From positions 3,010,001 through 3,074,000 of the forward strand of contig BSYO01000005.1 in the NCBI GenBank assembly GCA_033239525.1: DNA of 64,000 nucleotides, given 5' to 3'. The notes below the pieces were generated by a model that was not told the origin of the DNA, ran no database searches, and saw nothing but the letters and a program-made list of their open reading frames with translations. Positions 11,134-23,124 of this stretch are shown here, piece by piece. The first letter of the stretch is position 1. The number at the start of each line of letters is the position of its first letter. The position numbers and the translations under genes were made by a program. This stretch comes from Nepenthes gracilis (taxonomy: Eukaryota > Streptophyta > Magnoliopsida > Caryophyllales > Nepenthaceae).

Positions 11134-14100
11134 ATGGATTTGAACAAAGCGTATGATCCCTTCTCATCAACCCCTCCCCTAGAAATTCAAAATTTCGTGC
11201 CCTTCATGCTCTCTCAATGGGACGAGGTGAGAAATCAAACCAGTATTCGTTTTTTTGAATATTTCGGAGCATGATAATTACGGAGCTCTTTATGTGTTTC
11301 GTTTTAACTTATTAGTTATGTTATTAAATTGTATAATTGATTTTTGTTAAGGATGATATAAAGCGTCGATGTTCTCGTATGCTTGAAATTCAAAGGAAAC
11401 ATCTACAGAAGTTCTGGAAGCAGAGGACGCTTGAGATTTATCATATTTCAGGTATATTATTTGATAAGTGGAATTGATTAATTTGACTCTATTTTGATAA
11501 ATATAATAATTGATTATGATAAAAAAATGATTTATTATAAAATTGATTTGCATGTCAAGTCAAAATGTCATTTTTCTCGTCAATTAGTTGTGATCGGGAT
11601 AGCATGTGTGCCCATGGCAGGCACATTGAGCCAGAGCACCAAACCTATGAAACAACCATAATAGATTATTTAATTTAGTTTATTAAATGAAGCCAAAGCA
11701 GGGAAACAGGAAACTCACTAATAAAATGCCCATGAGGCAGTAAGACGAAAGATTTCATTGATTTCTTATAGCTAGATTATGCATAATTCTAACACAAAGA
11801 CGATGAGAAGTCATGTTACAGAATGCATGACATGGTAACAGACATAATTTGTAGAGGAAATTATCATATTAAGTTATGCTAACGCTTTTGTAAATACCAT
11901 GAACATGTAATGTTAGATTATTTTGTAACACGTATTGGGTAATCTAATAGGGGTCTGTATTTTTTTTTTTTTGGAGGGGCGGGGGGTGGGGCTGATTTAA
12001 GTTGATCAGAGTTTACATGTATGGATTTCCTTCTGGGTGATTTAGGGTTTAAGAGCGGCCATCGCCTTCCACTGGCAAGGATAAAGAGAATCATGAAATC
12101 AGACGGCGATGTCAAGGTCAGTAGTTACCCCCAATAGCAAGAGCATACCAATTTTCCTTTTTATAGGCTGATAAAACAAAAAAAAAAGAAAAAGGAAAAG
12201 AAATATCTGTTATTGTTATATTGTAAATATTGGTGTAATAATATGGTTATTTAATTATAATGTAAAATTAATCTCTCTATAATTTTTGACAATTCTACGC
12301 CTATATAATCCTTTTTAAATCATAAATGTGATGACATCATGCAATAAAGTATCATTTTTTAAGTTATATACTGTTAATTTAGGCAAAATTGAAGACTGTT
12401 TAGTCCATTTTAGCAAAAGGTAGCACAAATTATACTATATAAATTAGTACATATACATTTTAGAAGTAAGGTTAGTTAAATATTCCATCTCTCAAATGAG
12501 ATGGAACCCTAGTATTTTTTTTCATCTACGGTGAAGATTTAAAAATAATAAATATATATTAATGTTAATATTAATATGAATATTATTATTAACATTAAAT
12601 ATTTAACTCAATATTGAAGAAAAAAAACTATTTAGAAATATTTTTAAAGTTTTAAAATTTACATTTTAAATTTTTTTAATCCAACACTATCGACCCCTAA
12701 CAAGTATGGATATAGGAACAACACGATTGTAATACGATAACACACTATTTTTCAAAAATAATGAGATGACAGGCAGATAATACATTAACTAAAATTATAA
12801 TTTATAATTTTTTAATTAATTAATAACACTATTTTATACTTAATTAGTATTTATCCAATCAAATTTTGAATAAAATTTATAATAATTGAATCAGTATAAG
12901 TAAATCATACTATAACATTTAAAATAAAACTTAACAAACTAATATAAAACTTAATATAGTAAATTTTATATAATATTAATACATATATTTTAATTTTACT
13001 ATTTTTTACTTTATAATTAGTAAAAAATATAATATATAAATAAATAATCTAAATAAAAAGGTATCTCAAATGTATCTAAAATGTATATAATGTTGGAACG
13101 CTTCAGCACTTCATCCACGATGTTTCATCTTCTACGGTTGCCTGTTTTCTTCACCCGTCCCTTGAATTCATCCACTTAATTGCTGAGATATTAGTGGTCC
13201 ATTTAAATGCTGATAACTCTCTCATTCAGTGCCCCAACAATCTCCTTTTGCCTTTTCGTTCATCCATTTGGTAAACTGTTAAATTGAGACAATTGATGGA
13301 ATTGCCTATAAATTAAAGTAATTCGTTTTGTCCCTATATCTCATTATCACATATACACTATCTAGAATTGAAAATGAGGGTCCAGAAGCACAAAATATCC
13401 GAAATCAGATCTGGCAAAACAAATGAGGCAAATGGCTGGAGGTATATGTACTCGATCTTTAATTCCGCTTTCGTGGTTGATTTTGTCACATTATATGCTT
13501 ACATATAAACCTATCTTAAGCGTATCAAAATCTTATCAAGACTTAATCAAATATGTCAGAGTACATGTTGAACAGAAGTTTTTTTAAACTATTGTGGGCA
13601 TGTGTTGAGTTTTATCTAACACATATGCTTGGAAGAGGACTCTTATACTTGAATCAGAATAAATGTCGACTTGGGTAGTAAGAGAATTTTGCAGATGGTG
13701 AGTGCAGAAAGTCCAGTAGTATTCTCCAAGGCCTGTGAGCTGTTCATCCTGGAGCTCACTCTCAGGGCGTGGCTGTTCGCAGAAGACGATAAGCGCCGAA
13801 CTTTGCAACGCCGTGACATTGCTCGTGCTGTCCGCCATGAAGACCTCCTCCAGTTTCTCACCGATGTTGCCACCTTCGATGATCACACGGTTCTCTCTCC
13901 CTCCCTCCCTCTCTCTCGTGCTTGCATGCATGTTGTCATCCCTTCTTTGAAACCTTCTTCAACAGCTGAATCTAATTCAGTAGGATAAATTCCATTCACT
14001 TGGCTAGCTTACTTAGCCAGCTATACAATCACAAAGGAAATATATAAAATATAAAAATAAAGCACTCTGCAGCTTAATATAACGTTTGAATAAAAACCTA

Positions 14101-16507
14101 GAGTCGTCTGAAATTGAGCAGATTATTTTATATTATGATCCTCTTTTAATAGTTTAGAACTTTATATGTTGTTGGTCAGTTCACCATCGTGTCATTTACA
14201 TGATTGTAATGAGTCGAGCAGTTTCTCGTAAACAACTCAAAAGTTGGGTTCAAGTTCTTATTTTTAAAAACAAATGACATGGAGACTAATTTTGGAGGTT
14301 GTCAAAGGGTCATTTATAGTCTCGTGAATAAAGTTTTTAAAGGGTAATAATAAACCCATTTATGTATAAATTTATAGACTTATTTATTTTCATCATTTTG
14401 CTATATTTGGAATAATATTTTTCAAGATTATAAATAAATATCAATTATTTTTTATCATATTTCTCTATACCTTGTGATGGGTATACTGGAATATGGGCTG
14501 GCTCATAGTCAACGGAGGCCCAAAAGGTATACCAGACGATCAACGTAAAAACGGCCGAACATGACGCGAAGACCCAAAGCTTGAAAGGCCCAGGACGGTC
14601 AACGCAATCGTTGGTATGCTGGACTCGGAAGATGACTAACGCGTGCCGCAAACGGTCAATTCGAAAAGATTGATCGAACATCTTTGTAACAACAGGCCAA
14701 AAATAAAAGGCTTTTACAGGCCAGGCCTACTTAAGTCCACGATCCATCAGGCGGCCGGCAACGGCTCTCCTAATGATTCCACAATCTCTGCTGGTTCCCA
14801 AAACAGATGTTGACAAAATTAGCGCCTTTCTCGTAAGGAATGCACCGGATTTTCCCAATCTCCTGCCAACTGGGACGCTCCAACAGTAAAAAACACAGAA
14901 GGAAGGTAAGCAATTTGGAAAGCCGCTGACGGCCGTGGAAGGAAACTATCTTAATCCATTTGGTAACTGGTATCAGCTCTGAAAGGCAGGCCAGCCAAGA
15001 ATCACGCAGGGGATCACTCCTTCCAAAGGAGGAAGATCACCCTCTCAACCATAAATAAGCCTTGGAATCCTCATTCCAGACACGCTCTCAATTACTTACG
15101 CTTTCTGCCACACAAACTCTTACTAAGGCTACTCACGCAAACTATTGCTAAGACAACGCCCACAACGTCACAAACTTACACTTCTCCATCTTCTGCAGTC
15201 ACCCAAAATCCTAAGGCATACAAACGCGCTTCTCTTGGTCGTTTACTGTCTCCCCACCATCTAAATTCAGGAAGACAGCTTTGTCTCTCTTCCATCTGAA
15301 AACACACACACTTTCTCTCTTTGTTTCTCAATTCTCAGTTTCAGAAACCTTTTTGTATTTCAAAGGCAGTTTACTGACTTGAGCGTCGGAGTGTTTTTGG
15401 TGGGACAACCTCCCGCCGACACGCTGACCTCCTATTCTTTTTAGTGGTGCGAAGGATCCAAACTCAAGGAACGGTGCCGAAATCAGGACAAGCGGATCAA
15501 CCCGAATCTGTTTAAAGTTCGGATCTAAGGACACATCACTTTGTTAGATCTATCTTTTGTTTCTTCTTTTGTACACAGGCAACTCACTTTCTCGTGCATG
15601 TATTTTTTTAGCCAATAATTTGAGTATTTAAAGCAACTTAAAATTTATTTTCTAAACCTATATTTTACTATTATGATTTTTAAACATTTATAAATATTAT
15701 TATTTTTTATTTTATTTTTTAATATAACTCTTTTTATTTATATTAGTATTTTTACCATAATTATGCCAGGAAGCAGTTGTTTGTCAATTGCTTAAAGCAA
15801 CAGATGGCATTTGCTATGCTGATCAAGCAAACACGGCTGCACCAGCACGCATCCAAGAGGCACGTATTCTTCACTCCATTATCACTTTCATGGCCAAATT
15901 TAAATATTAATATGATGTGATCTCACCTTCTATCCATATATTTTTATACCAGTTCATTAACATATATTAAAAGATTAATAATAATAAAATAATAAATAAT
16001 TATATAATAAGGTATCAAATTTACATGAAAAACTTAAAAAAAAAACTACAAACAAAATAGGAAAAATTTTACTATTTTTAATAACTAAGGTTATAAGGTG
16101 ATAGACAAATGCAAATTGTATATTTGAAATCACAATCCAAACCCTAGTCCAAACGTGTTATACATAGTATAATTAATAGGTTAAAAATATATAACATATC
16201 CATATTGAGCTTTTTGGCCCCATTTTTCTAGTGTTACTACTAATCTTTATTCAAATTTATATTAAGTCATACATTAAAATTTTTGACCCAAGGCTTCACA
16301 AAAATCAATCAAAAAAAAAATTTAGATTATATTTAATAATATAAATAAATAGATAAGAAATTACCTTATTAAAATGGCTAATATATAAAGTAAATTTAGC
16401 AAGTTAAAATAATTTCTCCATCTTTCCCTCCTGTAACAGTAAAAATGACTGCAGAAGCATGGCGGGCTGTTAAGCTAAAGTGGAAGCAGCAATTAGCCCG
16501 AAATTAG
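11134..16507 (+). CDS. NF-YC: Nuclear transcription factor Y subunit C (NF-YC/HAP5)
   Basis: Six exons: 11134-11226, 11352-11451, 12046-12116, 13695-13889, 15770-15863 and 16455-16507. They give a predicted 201-residue protein, and all five introns are GT-AG with matching phases. NF-YC pairs with NF-YB through a histone fold, and the dimer recruits NF-YA to CCAAT boxes in the nucleus. Visible hallmarks are LQKFWKQRTLEIYHI before the fold, LPLARIKRIMKSD (about residues 72-84), then SAESPVVFSKACELFILELT and a RRTLQRRDIARAV segment. The fold ends about residue 150. The tail ends AVKLKWKQQLARN. An in-frame ATG at 11095 could add 13 residues. The last intron could instead end at 16439, adding five residues. 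The fourth-intron donor (GTTCTC) is weak. That 1.9-kb intron holds a solo LTR (14475-15538). Confidence 0.85.
14475..15538 (+). mobile_element. Family-2 gypsy solo LTR inside NF-YC intron 4
   Basis: Starts TGATGGGTA and ends GGACACATCA. Flanks CCTTG (14470-14474) and CTTTG (15539-15543) form a 5-bp duplication with one mismatch. It carries an LTR promoter-like CATAAATAAG at about 15049 in the same orientation as the host gene. It is homologous to 9686-10704 and 50869-51789. No internal element sequence adjoins it, hence a solo LTR. Confidence 0.85.
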
Positions 16508-16979
16508 CCATTGGAAGGAAAAATAAGATCGTTCTGATCAGAGAAATTGCCCTAGATCTTGAGCCCTTTTCCCCCACACCTTCTTCTTTTTGATGCTTGA
16601 GACCTGGCTAGATGAGTGGTTTTGCTCTATATATGCTGATGTCTCTGTTTAGCCTGGGCTTTGCTTTGAAATGCTTGCTGTGATCTTCTGCAATCGATGG
16701 CCGAAATCTGTTTCATTGTGCTTCTCTATCGATCCATCTAGTATAATATATCATTGCTGTTAAGGATTGAAAAAATTAATAATAATAAAATAATAAATAA
16801 TTGTATAATAAAATATTAAATTTATGTGAATTTTTTTTTTTATAAAAGAAATCGTCCACAAAGGATAAAATGTTTCACTATTATCAACAAAAATGGTCAT
16901 AAAAAGGGTTTGATGATTATGAATTATGTTTTTAGCAAACCTATTAAAATCATAAATTTAAACATTTTGTCAAACATCT
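16508..16979. other. 3' flank of NF-YC
   Basis: A/T-rich 3' untranslated and intergenic sequence. The short frame at 16826-17008 has no coding character. Confidence 0.4.
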
Positions 16980-17642
16980 TGATGGGTACTGGTACTTTAG
17001 GCCCATAGGAAAGGTCCATTTACACAAAGTTGGGCACTGATATCACAAAGATCTAGTAGGCCTATGAGGCTCAAGAGGTTCAGGTGTTAGGGTCAACTCA
17101 TACGGGATGAATGACCAAAAGCCCATACAAGTCTGTGAACTCATGATGGTTCTGAAATATCTGCTGCCTCTGCAAAAGTGGCGTGTCGAAAGTTTAGTGA
17201 CTAACCTTATCATATTACATGAAGAATGATTGTTAGAGATATGCACCTGATCATTACAGATATGACAAAGCAGAAGATCACTTAGCATGTACGCAACGTT
17301 CTTGGCATGGTGAATGGGGTTAGAGGAGTTGGTGGCAGATTTTTTTACACATGTTAAGGCCACGTGGACAACCCTCAAAGGATGTCTCAACCATTATAAA
17401 TATATTAACTGTGCACCTAATAAAGAATTCCAACATTCATTTTGATCTAACTACTATAGAGAGAAAAAAGGAAAGAGACGAAAAAACTTGAATACGCTTT
17501 GTAATTTCTTTATAATCTCCAGCAGTATAGTAAAGCTAGTTTTCGGACTAAAATTTTGTTGTTTTTTCTTCTCATTTATAGGAAGGTTTTTCACGTAAAA
17601 ATTTTGTATGCCTACGTTCTCGTACTCTCTAACTCCCCATCA
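16980..17642 (+). mobile_element. LTR-like fragment
   Basis: Begins TGATGGGTACTGG and ends near CCCCATCA. Its 3' part contains a stretch about TTCTCATTTATAGGAAGGTT then TTTTCACGTAAAAA, typical of LTR ends. A similar tail occurs at about 48025-48065. No target duplication was found, so the borders are approximate. Confidence 0.45.
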
Positions 17643-17679
17643 CCAAACCGTGCCCTCATCCACAAATACACATTTCATT

Positions 17680-18520
17680 CTTTGTATTGCACGGGTCTTG
17701 CATGAAAAAGGTCGTGGACTCAGCTAAATTCCTATCCGTATAATGCGTAAGATCCGAGGACGCAACACATTTATTACTAAATATTTAAACACAATGAATA
17801 CAATAATATACAATAATTTTTAAAATAAAAAATATTTCTAAACAAAAAAAATTATGAGATAAATTTTAAATAAATTCATTATAAAAATACTACCTATTAT
17901 AAAAATAACCTCATCTAAAATTATTTTACAATAACTTGAGTGAATAATTAGTTAAATACAACCTCTAACATACCTAAAACGTACAAAAGAAAATATACCA
18001 AATAAAACGAGTAATGAAATGGCAATACATCTTAGAAAATAGCACTAAAACGACATATTCGACTTTAATAAGTAATAAAATTCAAGTTGGACCTCAATCG
18101 AATCCTAAACATTTTCCTTTTCTTTATTTTTCTCTTCTCTTTCTATACAATACTTCTTATATTGCAAAATAATTTTTTCTACTCTAAAATTACATTACGT
18201 GTGATTTTATACTAGTGACGAAGCATAAGCATAACTTAGATGTATAGAGCATTTTTCTGGCCGATATAAAGCATTGTTTCTCTGGGCAAATGGTATATGT
18301 GCTCTCTTCAAGCATCGATCATTCACCACTCATTTGATCTTTGACTAACCCTCCCACGAATATCACAAGACTCTTTAGTATCATTTGTTACTCGTGTTAT
18401 CTCTGACTTACCATTGTACGAATATCATGCGATCATGGTTTTACTTTTTCATATGGACATTCCACACACGAACATCGCATGTTCGTCATATAGCTCATAC
18501 GTTTATTGTAACATCTATAA
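17680..18520 (-). mobile_element. Degenerate LTR related to the solo LTR at 62630-63408
   Basis: Segments around 17760-17900 and 18040-18130 match 62720-62830 and 62970-63060. Shared landmarks are the AACGACRTATTCGACTTT and GGACCTCAATCGRA blocks and the TCTTCTCTTTCT-like tract. It is much more decayed than the 62.6-kb copy, and its ends are uncertain. Confidence 0.5.
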
Positions 18521-19470
18521 AGAAAAAGTAATTTAAAACCTAACAATATAAATCTAACATATATAGTATAATTAATGGATCTAAATATATAATATATTCA
18601 TAAAACTATTAATATTCATTTGAAATATATGTGAAGCGAAATTTTCAAATAGAATATTCATCTAATTAAATCATATAAATGGTTCAAATATATGATATTT
18701 AAAATAAAATTGAATGAACTGACTAGGAAAACTTAACCCTTAAGATAAATTATTTAAAATCTTTAATAAAATTGCTATCTGAGGCAACGAAACAACACTA
18801 TACAAATCAACTAGAAATGTCGAAATAGTGTGATTTTTTCGTATTTATTCAGTATATTTTATCGTATACATTTATATATAAAAAATTATTAAAATGTTAT
18901 AAAATAATTATACATTAATCGATTGTGACAAGTAAAGAGCTTCATGCCAGACACATCTCATCGCTCCGGGAAACGCAGTGTCCCCTCTCCTGCTGGACTG
19001 AACGATACACTAAAGAGATGAATAGTCTTTTTTATATATTTTATTATTTTATTTTTAAATAAAAATTATCGTCTTGTAATTTTTAATAAATTAATTTTAA
19101 TTAACTTTAAATTTTTTTAAATATAATTAAATTTTTATTATATATTTCCAAATATATAATTAAAATTAAAAAAATAAGTCTTTTTGACTCTATAATATAT
19201 AAATTATTCGCAATTATTCCCAAGGTGGCCTGCCACGTTGCTTTTCCACTGTCAGATTCTCCATGCGGAATGACGTGGCATTTTCAACACCGTAAAAAAT
19301 TATTTTTTTTATATCAATAAATATTTATTTAAACATTTATTGCTATAGACATTATTTTCAAAGAAAAAATTTTTCATAACAGGACAGATTTTTATACTAT
19401 TTTATAATTTTGATATTTTAAAAAATCGTTTCAACATGGAATATTAAAAAAATATTAATTATTTATTATT
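18520..19470. other. AT-rich intergenic, no gene seen
   Basis: Mostly A/T with long homopolymer runs. No open frame, RNA gene or repeat array can be supported. Confidence 0.5.
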
Positions 19471-19747
19471 GTACAGAATTATTAATTTAAATAAATAAAT
19501 AAATATTATATTAATTAATATGCTAAAACAATAACTATTATATATTATAATAACTAATTAAATCTCACATATATTTCAATTGATACATGTCAAATCCCAC
19601 AGCAACAACAAATAAAAAAAATTTAAAAAAAATCCACGTTGAAACGCGTGGCAAGTGGGTAATAATCGATTGCGTTTGTCTTGAAATTCGGAAAACTACT
19701 GGTCTTCTAATTGAGCTACCAGTCAACACTACGCTTCTTCTTCTCTC

Positions 19748-19754
19748 TATAAAA
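19748..19754 (+). promoter_or_regulatory. TATA box of Gly/Pro-rich gene 1
   Basis: TATAAAA lies 49 bases before the ATG. It is followed by the TCGCAGCTCTTCCTTCCTTCC leader block, which is conserved at the paralogue (24537 onward). This places the transcription start at roughly 19780 and gives a very short leader. Confidence 0.65.
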
Positions 19755-19802
19755 CTCGCAGCTCTTCCTTCCTTCCAGCAGAGCTAGCCTAGCCATAAAA
19801 AA

Positions 19803-19997
19803 ATGACACACCACGGCCACGGTCATCCACCACCTCCGGGAGGTCCTCCTCCACCAGGGCCACCGGGTCCGCCAGGTCCGCCTCCTCCAGGTCCTCATGA
19901 CCCTCCAGGTCCGCCGCCTCCCGGTCCGCCGGGCCCCCCTGGCCCGCCAGGCCCTCATGGTCCTCATCATGGTCCTCATCATCCTCCACCACCTTAA
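19803..19997 (+). CDS. Small His/Gly/Pro-rich collagen-like protein (64 aa)
   Basis: Intronless frame with a TATA box 49 bases upstream and AATAAA-type signals about 20093 downstream. The protein opens MTHHGHGHPPPPGG. It continues as runs of Gly-Pro-Pro and Pro-Pro-Pro-Pro-Gly, and ends GPHGPHHGPHHPPPP. It has no signal peptide, transmembrane segment, Cys or Tyr, so it is not a classical extensin or a CYSTM protein. The paralogue at 24595 keeps the same start, repeat type, leader and 3' region, which supports a real gene over a chance GC-rich frame. The minus strand is also open across it, as expected from the repeat, and is not a separate gene. I do not recognise a named family. His clusters could bind metal, but that is only a guess. 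Confidence 0.65.
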   Translation: MTHHGHGHPPPPGGPPPPGPPGPPGPPPPGPHDPPGPPPPGPPGPPGPPGPHGPHHGPHHPPPP

Positions 19998-20479
19998 CTG
20001 GCTGTGATATATCCTGCGATGATCAATTTATGTGTGATGATCAATTTCTGTATTAATCTGTTTCTTTGTACTTGATAAGTGACTATAGTTAATGAATAAA
20101 CGTGTTTTATTTGGCTTTTATCCACTTTCAGTTTTTATTTTTTCTTCCCAATGCTAACAGCTTATAAAATAAAAGCATTATAATTTAAGTTCATATTAAA
20201 TATAAATTTATTAAATAAAATCAACTATGATTTGCATCTATGAGAGAATATGTGATGAGCTGCCTGAGATCTCTAGAATTTGAGCTCTGAAAATCATAAA
20301 TTGTACGTATATTTATTTATATATTTTACACAGATTATTTTTTATAATTTAAATATATATTTTTCTTAGTTAATAAAAATAATAATAACAACAAAATTAT
20401 TTACCTCTTTTTCTGTAATAATCTTATCCCAAGGGAATCATGTCCAAAAAAAAAAAAAACAGAGTGATCAGTATACCGA

Positions 20480-20715
20480 CAAGGGCGAACATGGGACCAT
20501 CGGCCATTGACATAGTTCAAAAGCATGAGGCAGGCATCAATGGAGATTGTACGGTGCAGGCTGATGGGAAATTATATCGTGCTTTTTAACTAAATACGAA
20601 AAAAATTAAGAATGTTTAGTTATTACCGACATTTTCTAAAAATCTTAAAAGGTGCGTTTAAATCAGAAAGTCTAAATGTTATGTGGAATGCAGAAACTCC
20701 AGGGTTTGCAGATTT
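20480..20715 (+). other. Conserved block downstream of gene 1 (decayed short frame)
   Basis: Matches 25550-25795 closely. In copy 2 the block is open for 75 codons beginning MGPSAIDIVQKHKAG. Here the same frame is stopped at about 20587 (TAA after the codons for RAF). It has no recognisable domain. It may be a remnant of another coding sequence caught in the duplication. Confidence 0.45.
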
Positions 20716-20736
20716 TAAGAGGCATGAAAGTCTTTT

Positions 20737-21786
20737 TGATTTAAGCAGTCTCTAGATATGAATTATTATATAGGTTTGATCTATTACATTTGGTCAATTT
20801 AAGATAAATTTAATTTCTATCTTTGATAATTTGGACTCTGCGTAACATAATTATAAAATAAAAAATTAGAGAATTGGTGGGATTTACTCTATAATTTATT
20901 TTTAAAAATCTATTTTAAAAAATAAAAAAATAAAATGAGAATGCAGGATACAAAGATGCACATATGTGGAGAAAGTAAGTAGTATCAGAGGGCTTAAATA
21001 TTTTACTCTTTCCACTCCAAAATCTATTTCAAATAAATAACCTAGAATATGTGAGATCTGGTGATGCGCTTGGCAGGGAGCAGCATGGTGAATGGCGGAA
21101 GATTAGGCTTTGTCGTTTTGTTCGACAGGGAGCAACTTGGAGAGAAAATTTGCTCTAAGAGATTGAGAGAAAGAGAGGGGGAGAGCTTTTTGTTAGGATT
21201 GCTTGCTTCTAATACTTCTTAGGCTGCTTTTTTGGATTCTCTCCTTTTCTCCAGCAGTGAAAAGGGATATTTGCATACGATGGCCGAGCGTGACTTTGGT
21301 GACAAGGCTGAACAGTTCTCACGCTCGGATTTGTAGGCTGTTAGTTGTTAACAGAAGCCACTAGTGTCAACTTTTGTTTTGTGGTGGTGGTAGTGCGACC
21401 GTGGGTGGTTATTATTGATATTTGCTAGACTGTTTCGATGGGTGATTCGTCGATCAGTGTTGGCCTTGGCAATGGCTAGTAGCAGCAATGTTCCTTTTGC
21501 TGCGAGCATGCGAGCGTAGCAATTCCCTCTTAGCGTTGACTTCAACTATCAATGACAGGTGCGTGCCATGTCAGCGCTCTCTACACTGATCAGGCTGCCG
21601 TTACTGAGTTAGATGATTCCTATGCTGTGATTAGTCGAGCCGCGGGGGGCTGCTTGTTAGATCCAAACAGTCTCTATTTTCACCAACCCATTTTATGTCG
21701 ACCGCAGTTGGGTTTCGCTTTTTGTGAGGTTTTGCTAACAGATAGGCATGACTTTAGATCGATCCATTACATAACAAGACCCATCA
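20737..21786. mobile_element. Insertion specific to duplication copy 1 (LTR-like)
   Basis: Copy 2 runs directly from the TCTTTTTGAT block to the GTGATGAAAAAGGAGAAATC block (25810-25840). Copy 1 has about 1.05 kb between them, starting TGATTTAAGCAG and ending AGACCCATCA. The TGAT...ATCA ends fit the gypsy LTRs of this window. No clean target duplication was found. The open frame at 21552-21824 spans its right border and is not supported as a gene. Confidence 0.55.
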
Positions 21787-23124
21787 ATTTAATTGTGATG
21801 AAAAAGGAGAAATCTAACATTTAATTAAAATTTCAAGGTGCTAAAAATTTTAATGAGTTTTGAAATAATATTTGTCAATTTGTAACCTAAATAAAATCAT
21901 GTATTGATTTTTTTATATATATAAATGAAAGATTAGAATTTTATTAAAAATCAAATGCACTATGAGATGGTAAGAGTGAAAAACAAGTTTATGTGGTCTT
22001 AATTACATTATGGTTCATTTTTATTGGAATCCCAGGGGTACGGCTTTTCTTTTTTTATCCTTACTATAAAATTATTTGGCATAAAGTCCACTTTAAATTT
22101 TAGATATGATAGGCATTACTTTGTTTGACAATATCAAATGAACCATTTTTAAATAAAAATGTCTGTTAATTGTAGACTTCCTTACCGCATCAATCTACTA
22201 TATTTGGAAGGTTTGAAATACGACCATTTTGAATAATTTTCCTCTCATGAACCCGTCCTCCACAATAGCAAAGGCTAAAAAATAAAAATAAAATCAAATG
22301 GTCTAAACCGAGCCAATTAAATTGCTAAAGTCGGCTAGAGTTATGCACAATGTTGTTATAATTTAATTTTTTTTATTTAAATAGTATTTTTTAGTTTAGT
22401 TGTGGTTTAAGAGTTTAAATCTAACTAAATTAAAATAAACAATGATCATCTTTAGTAATAGTAACCATATATTTAATTATCATCAATAAGATCATATATT
22501 TAAAATTTATGTCATCAAATTATAATCAAAATACTATTATATCTTTTGATCTTTTATTTTCATGTCTATACTAAAGGACTTTGCATCCACTATGAATAGG
22601 AATTTTTTGACGTTTTAAATTATGATTTTCTTAACTGGTTATGCTTGGTTTTTGGACTTATTTATTTAATATTATATAGGTTATTAATTTAAATAAATAA
22701 ATAAATATTATATTAATTAATATGGTAAAACAATATCCATTTGACATTAGTAATTAACTATTATGTATATTATAATAACTAATTAAATCTTACATATATT
22801 TTAATTTGATACATATAGAAAATTTGAATTGATATACGAATTAGGAAGCTGCATTGTCACTTTTGAATATTTGAGTAATAATAGGTCCGGTTTTCAAAAT
22901 TTTAAATCTAGATCATGCGTATCATAAAGAATAAATAAGAGGTAAGAAGTAAACGTGATTCTTTTTTTAATATATCTTTTGACACTCAAATTAGTAATTT
23001 TTTTATTTATATGTAAAAAATATAAGAAAATGAGTATGAAAATTTAGAAATAATGGGATGAATGTGTGTATGGAGCGTAATCCTCCTTTTTGTGCACTTA
23101 TCCAATTGAGTGTCTTTTTTTTTT

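Larger units (their letters stand above)
19475..22665 (+). repeat. Segmental duplication, copy 1 (contains the 64-residue Gly/Pro gene)
   Basis: Head-to-tail partner of 22680-28435. Shared blocks are: the AT-rich leader (19475-19590 against 22685-22810), promoter plus gene (19585-20000 against 24383-25095), the 3' block (20000-20730 against 25095-25810), and the distal blocks (21790-22310 against 26967-27480; 22430-22660 against 28195-28435). Removing copy-specific insertions leaves about 2.15 kb in each copy apart from the longer coding repeat in copy 2. Confidence 0.85.

Noticed and set aside
11560..11660. GC-richer island in NF-YC intron 2 as an extra exon
   Set aside because: Adding it would break the exact 100 + 71 base phase match between exons 2 and 3, which gives an uninterrupted histone-fold sequence.
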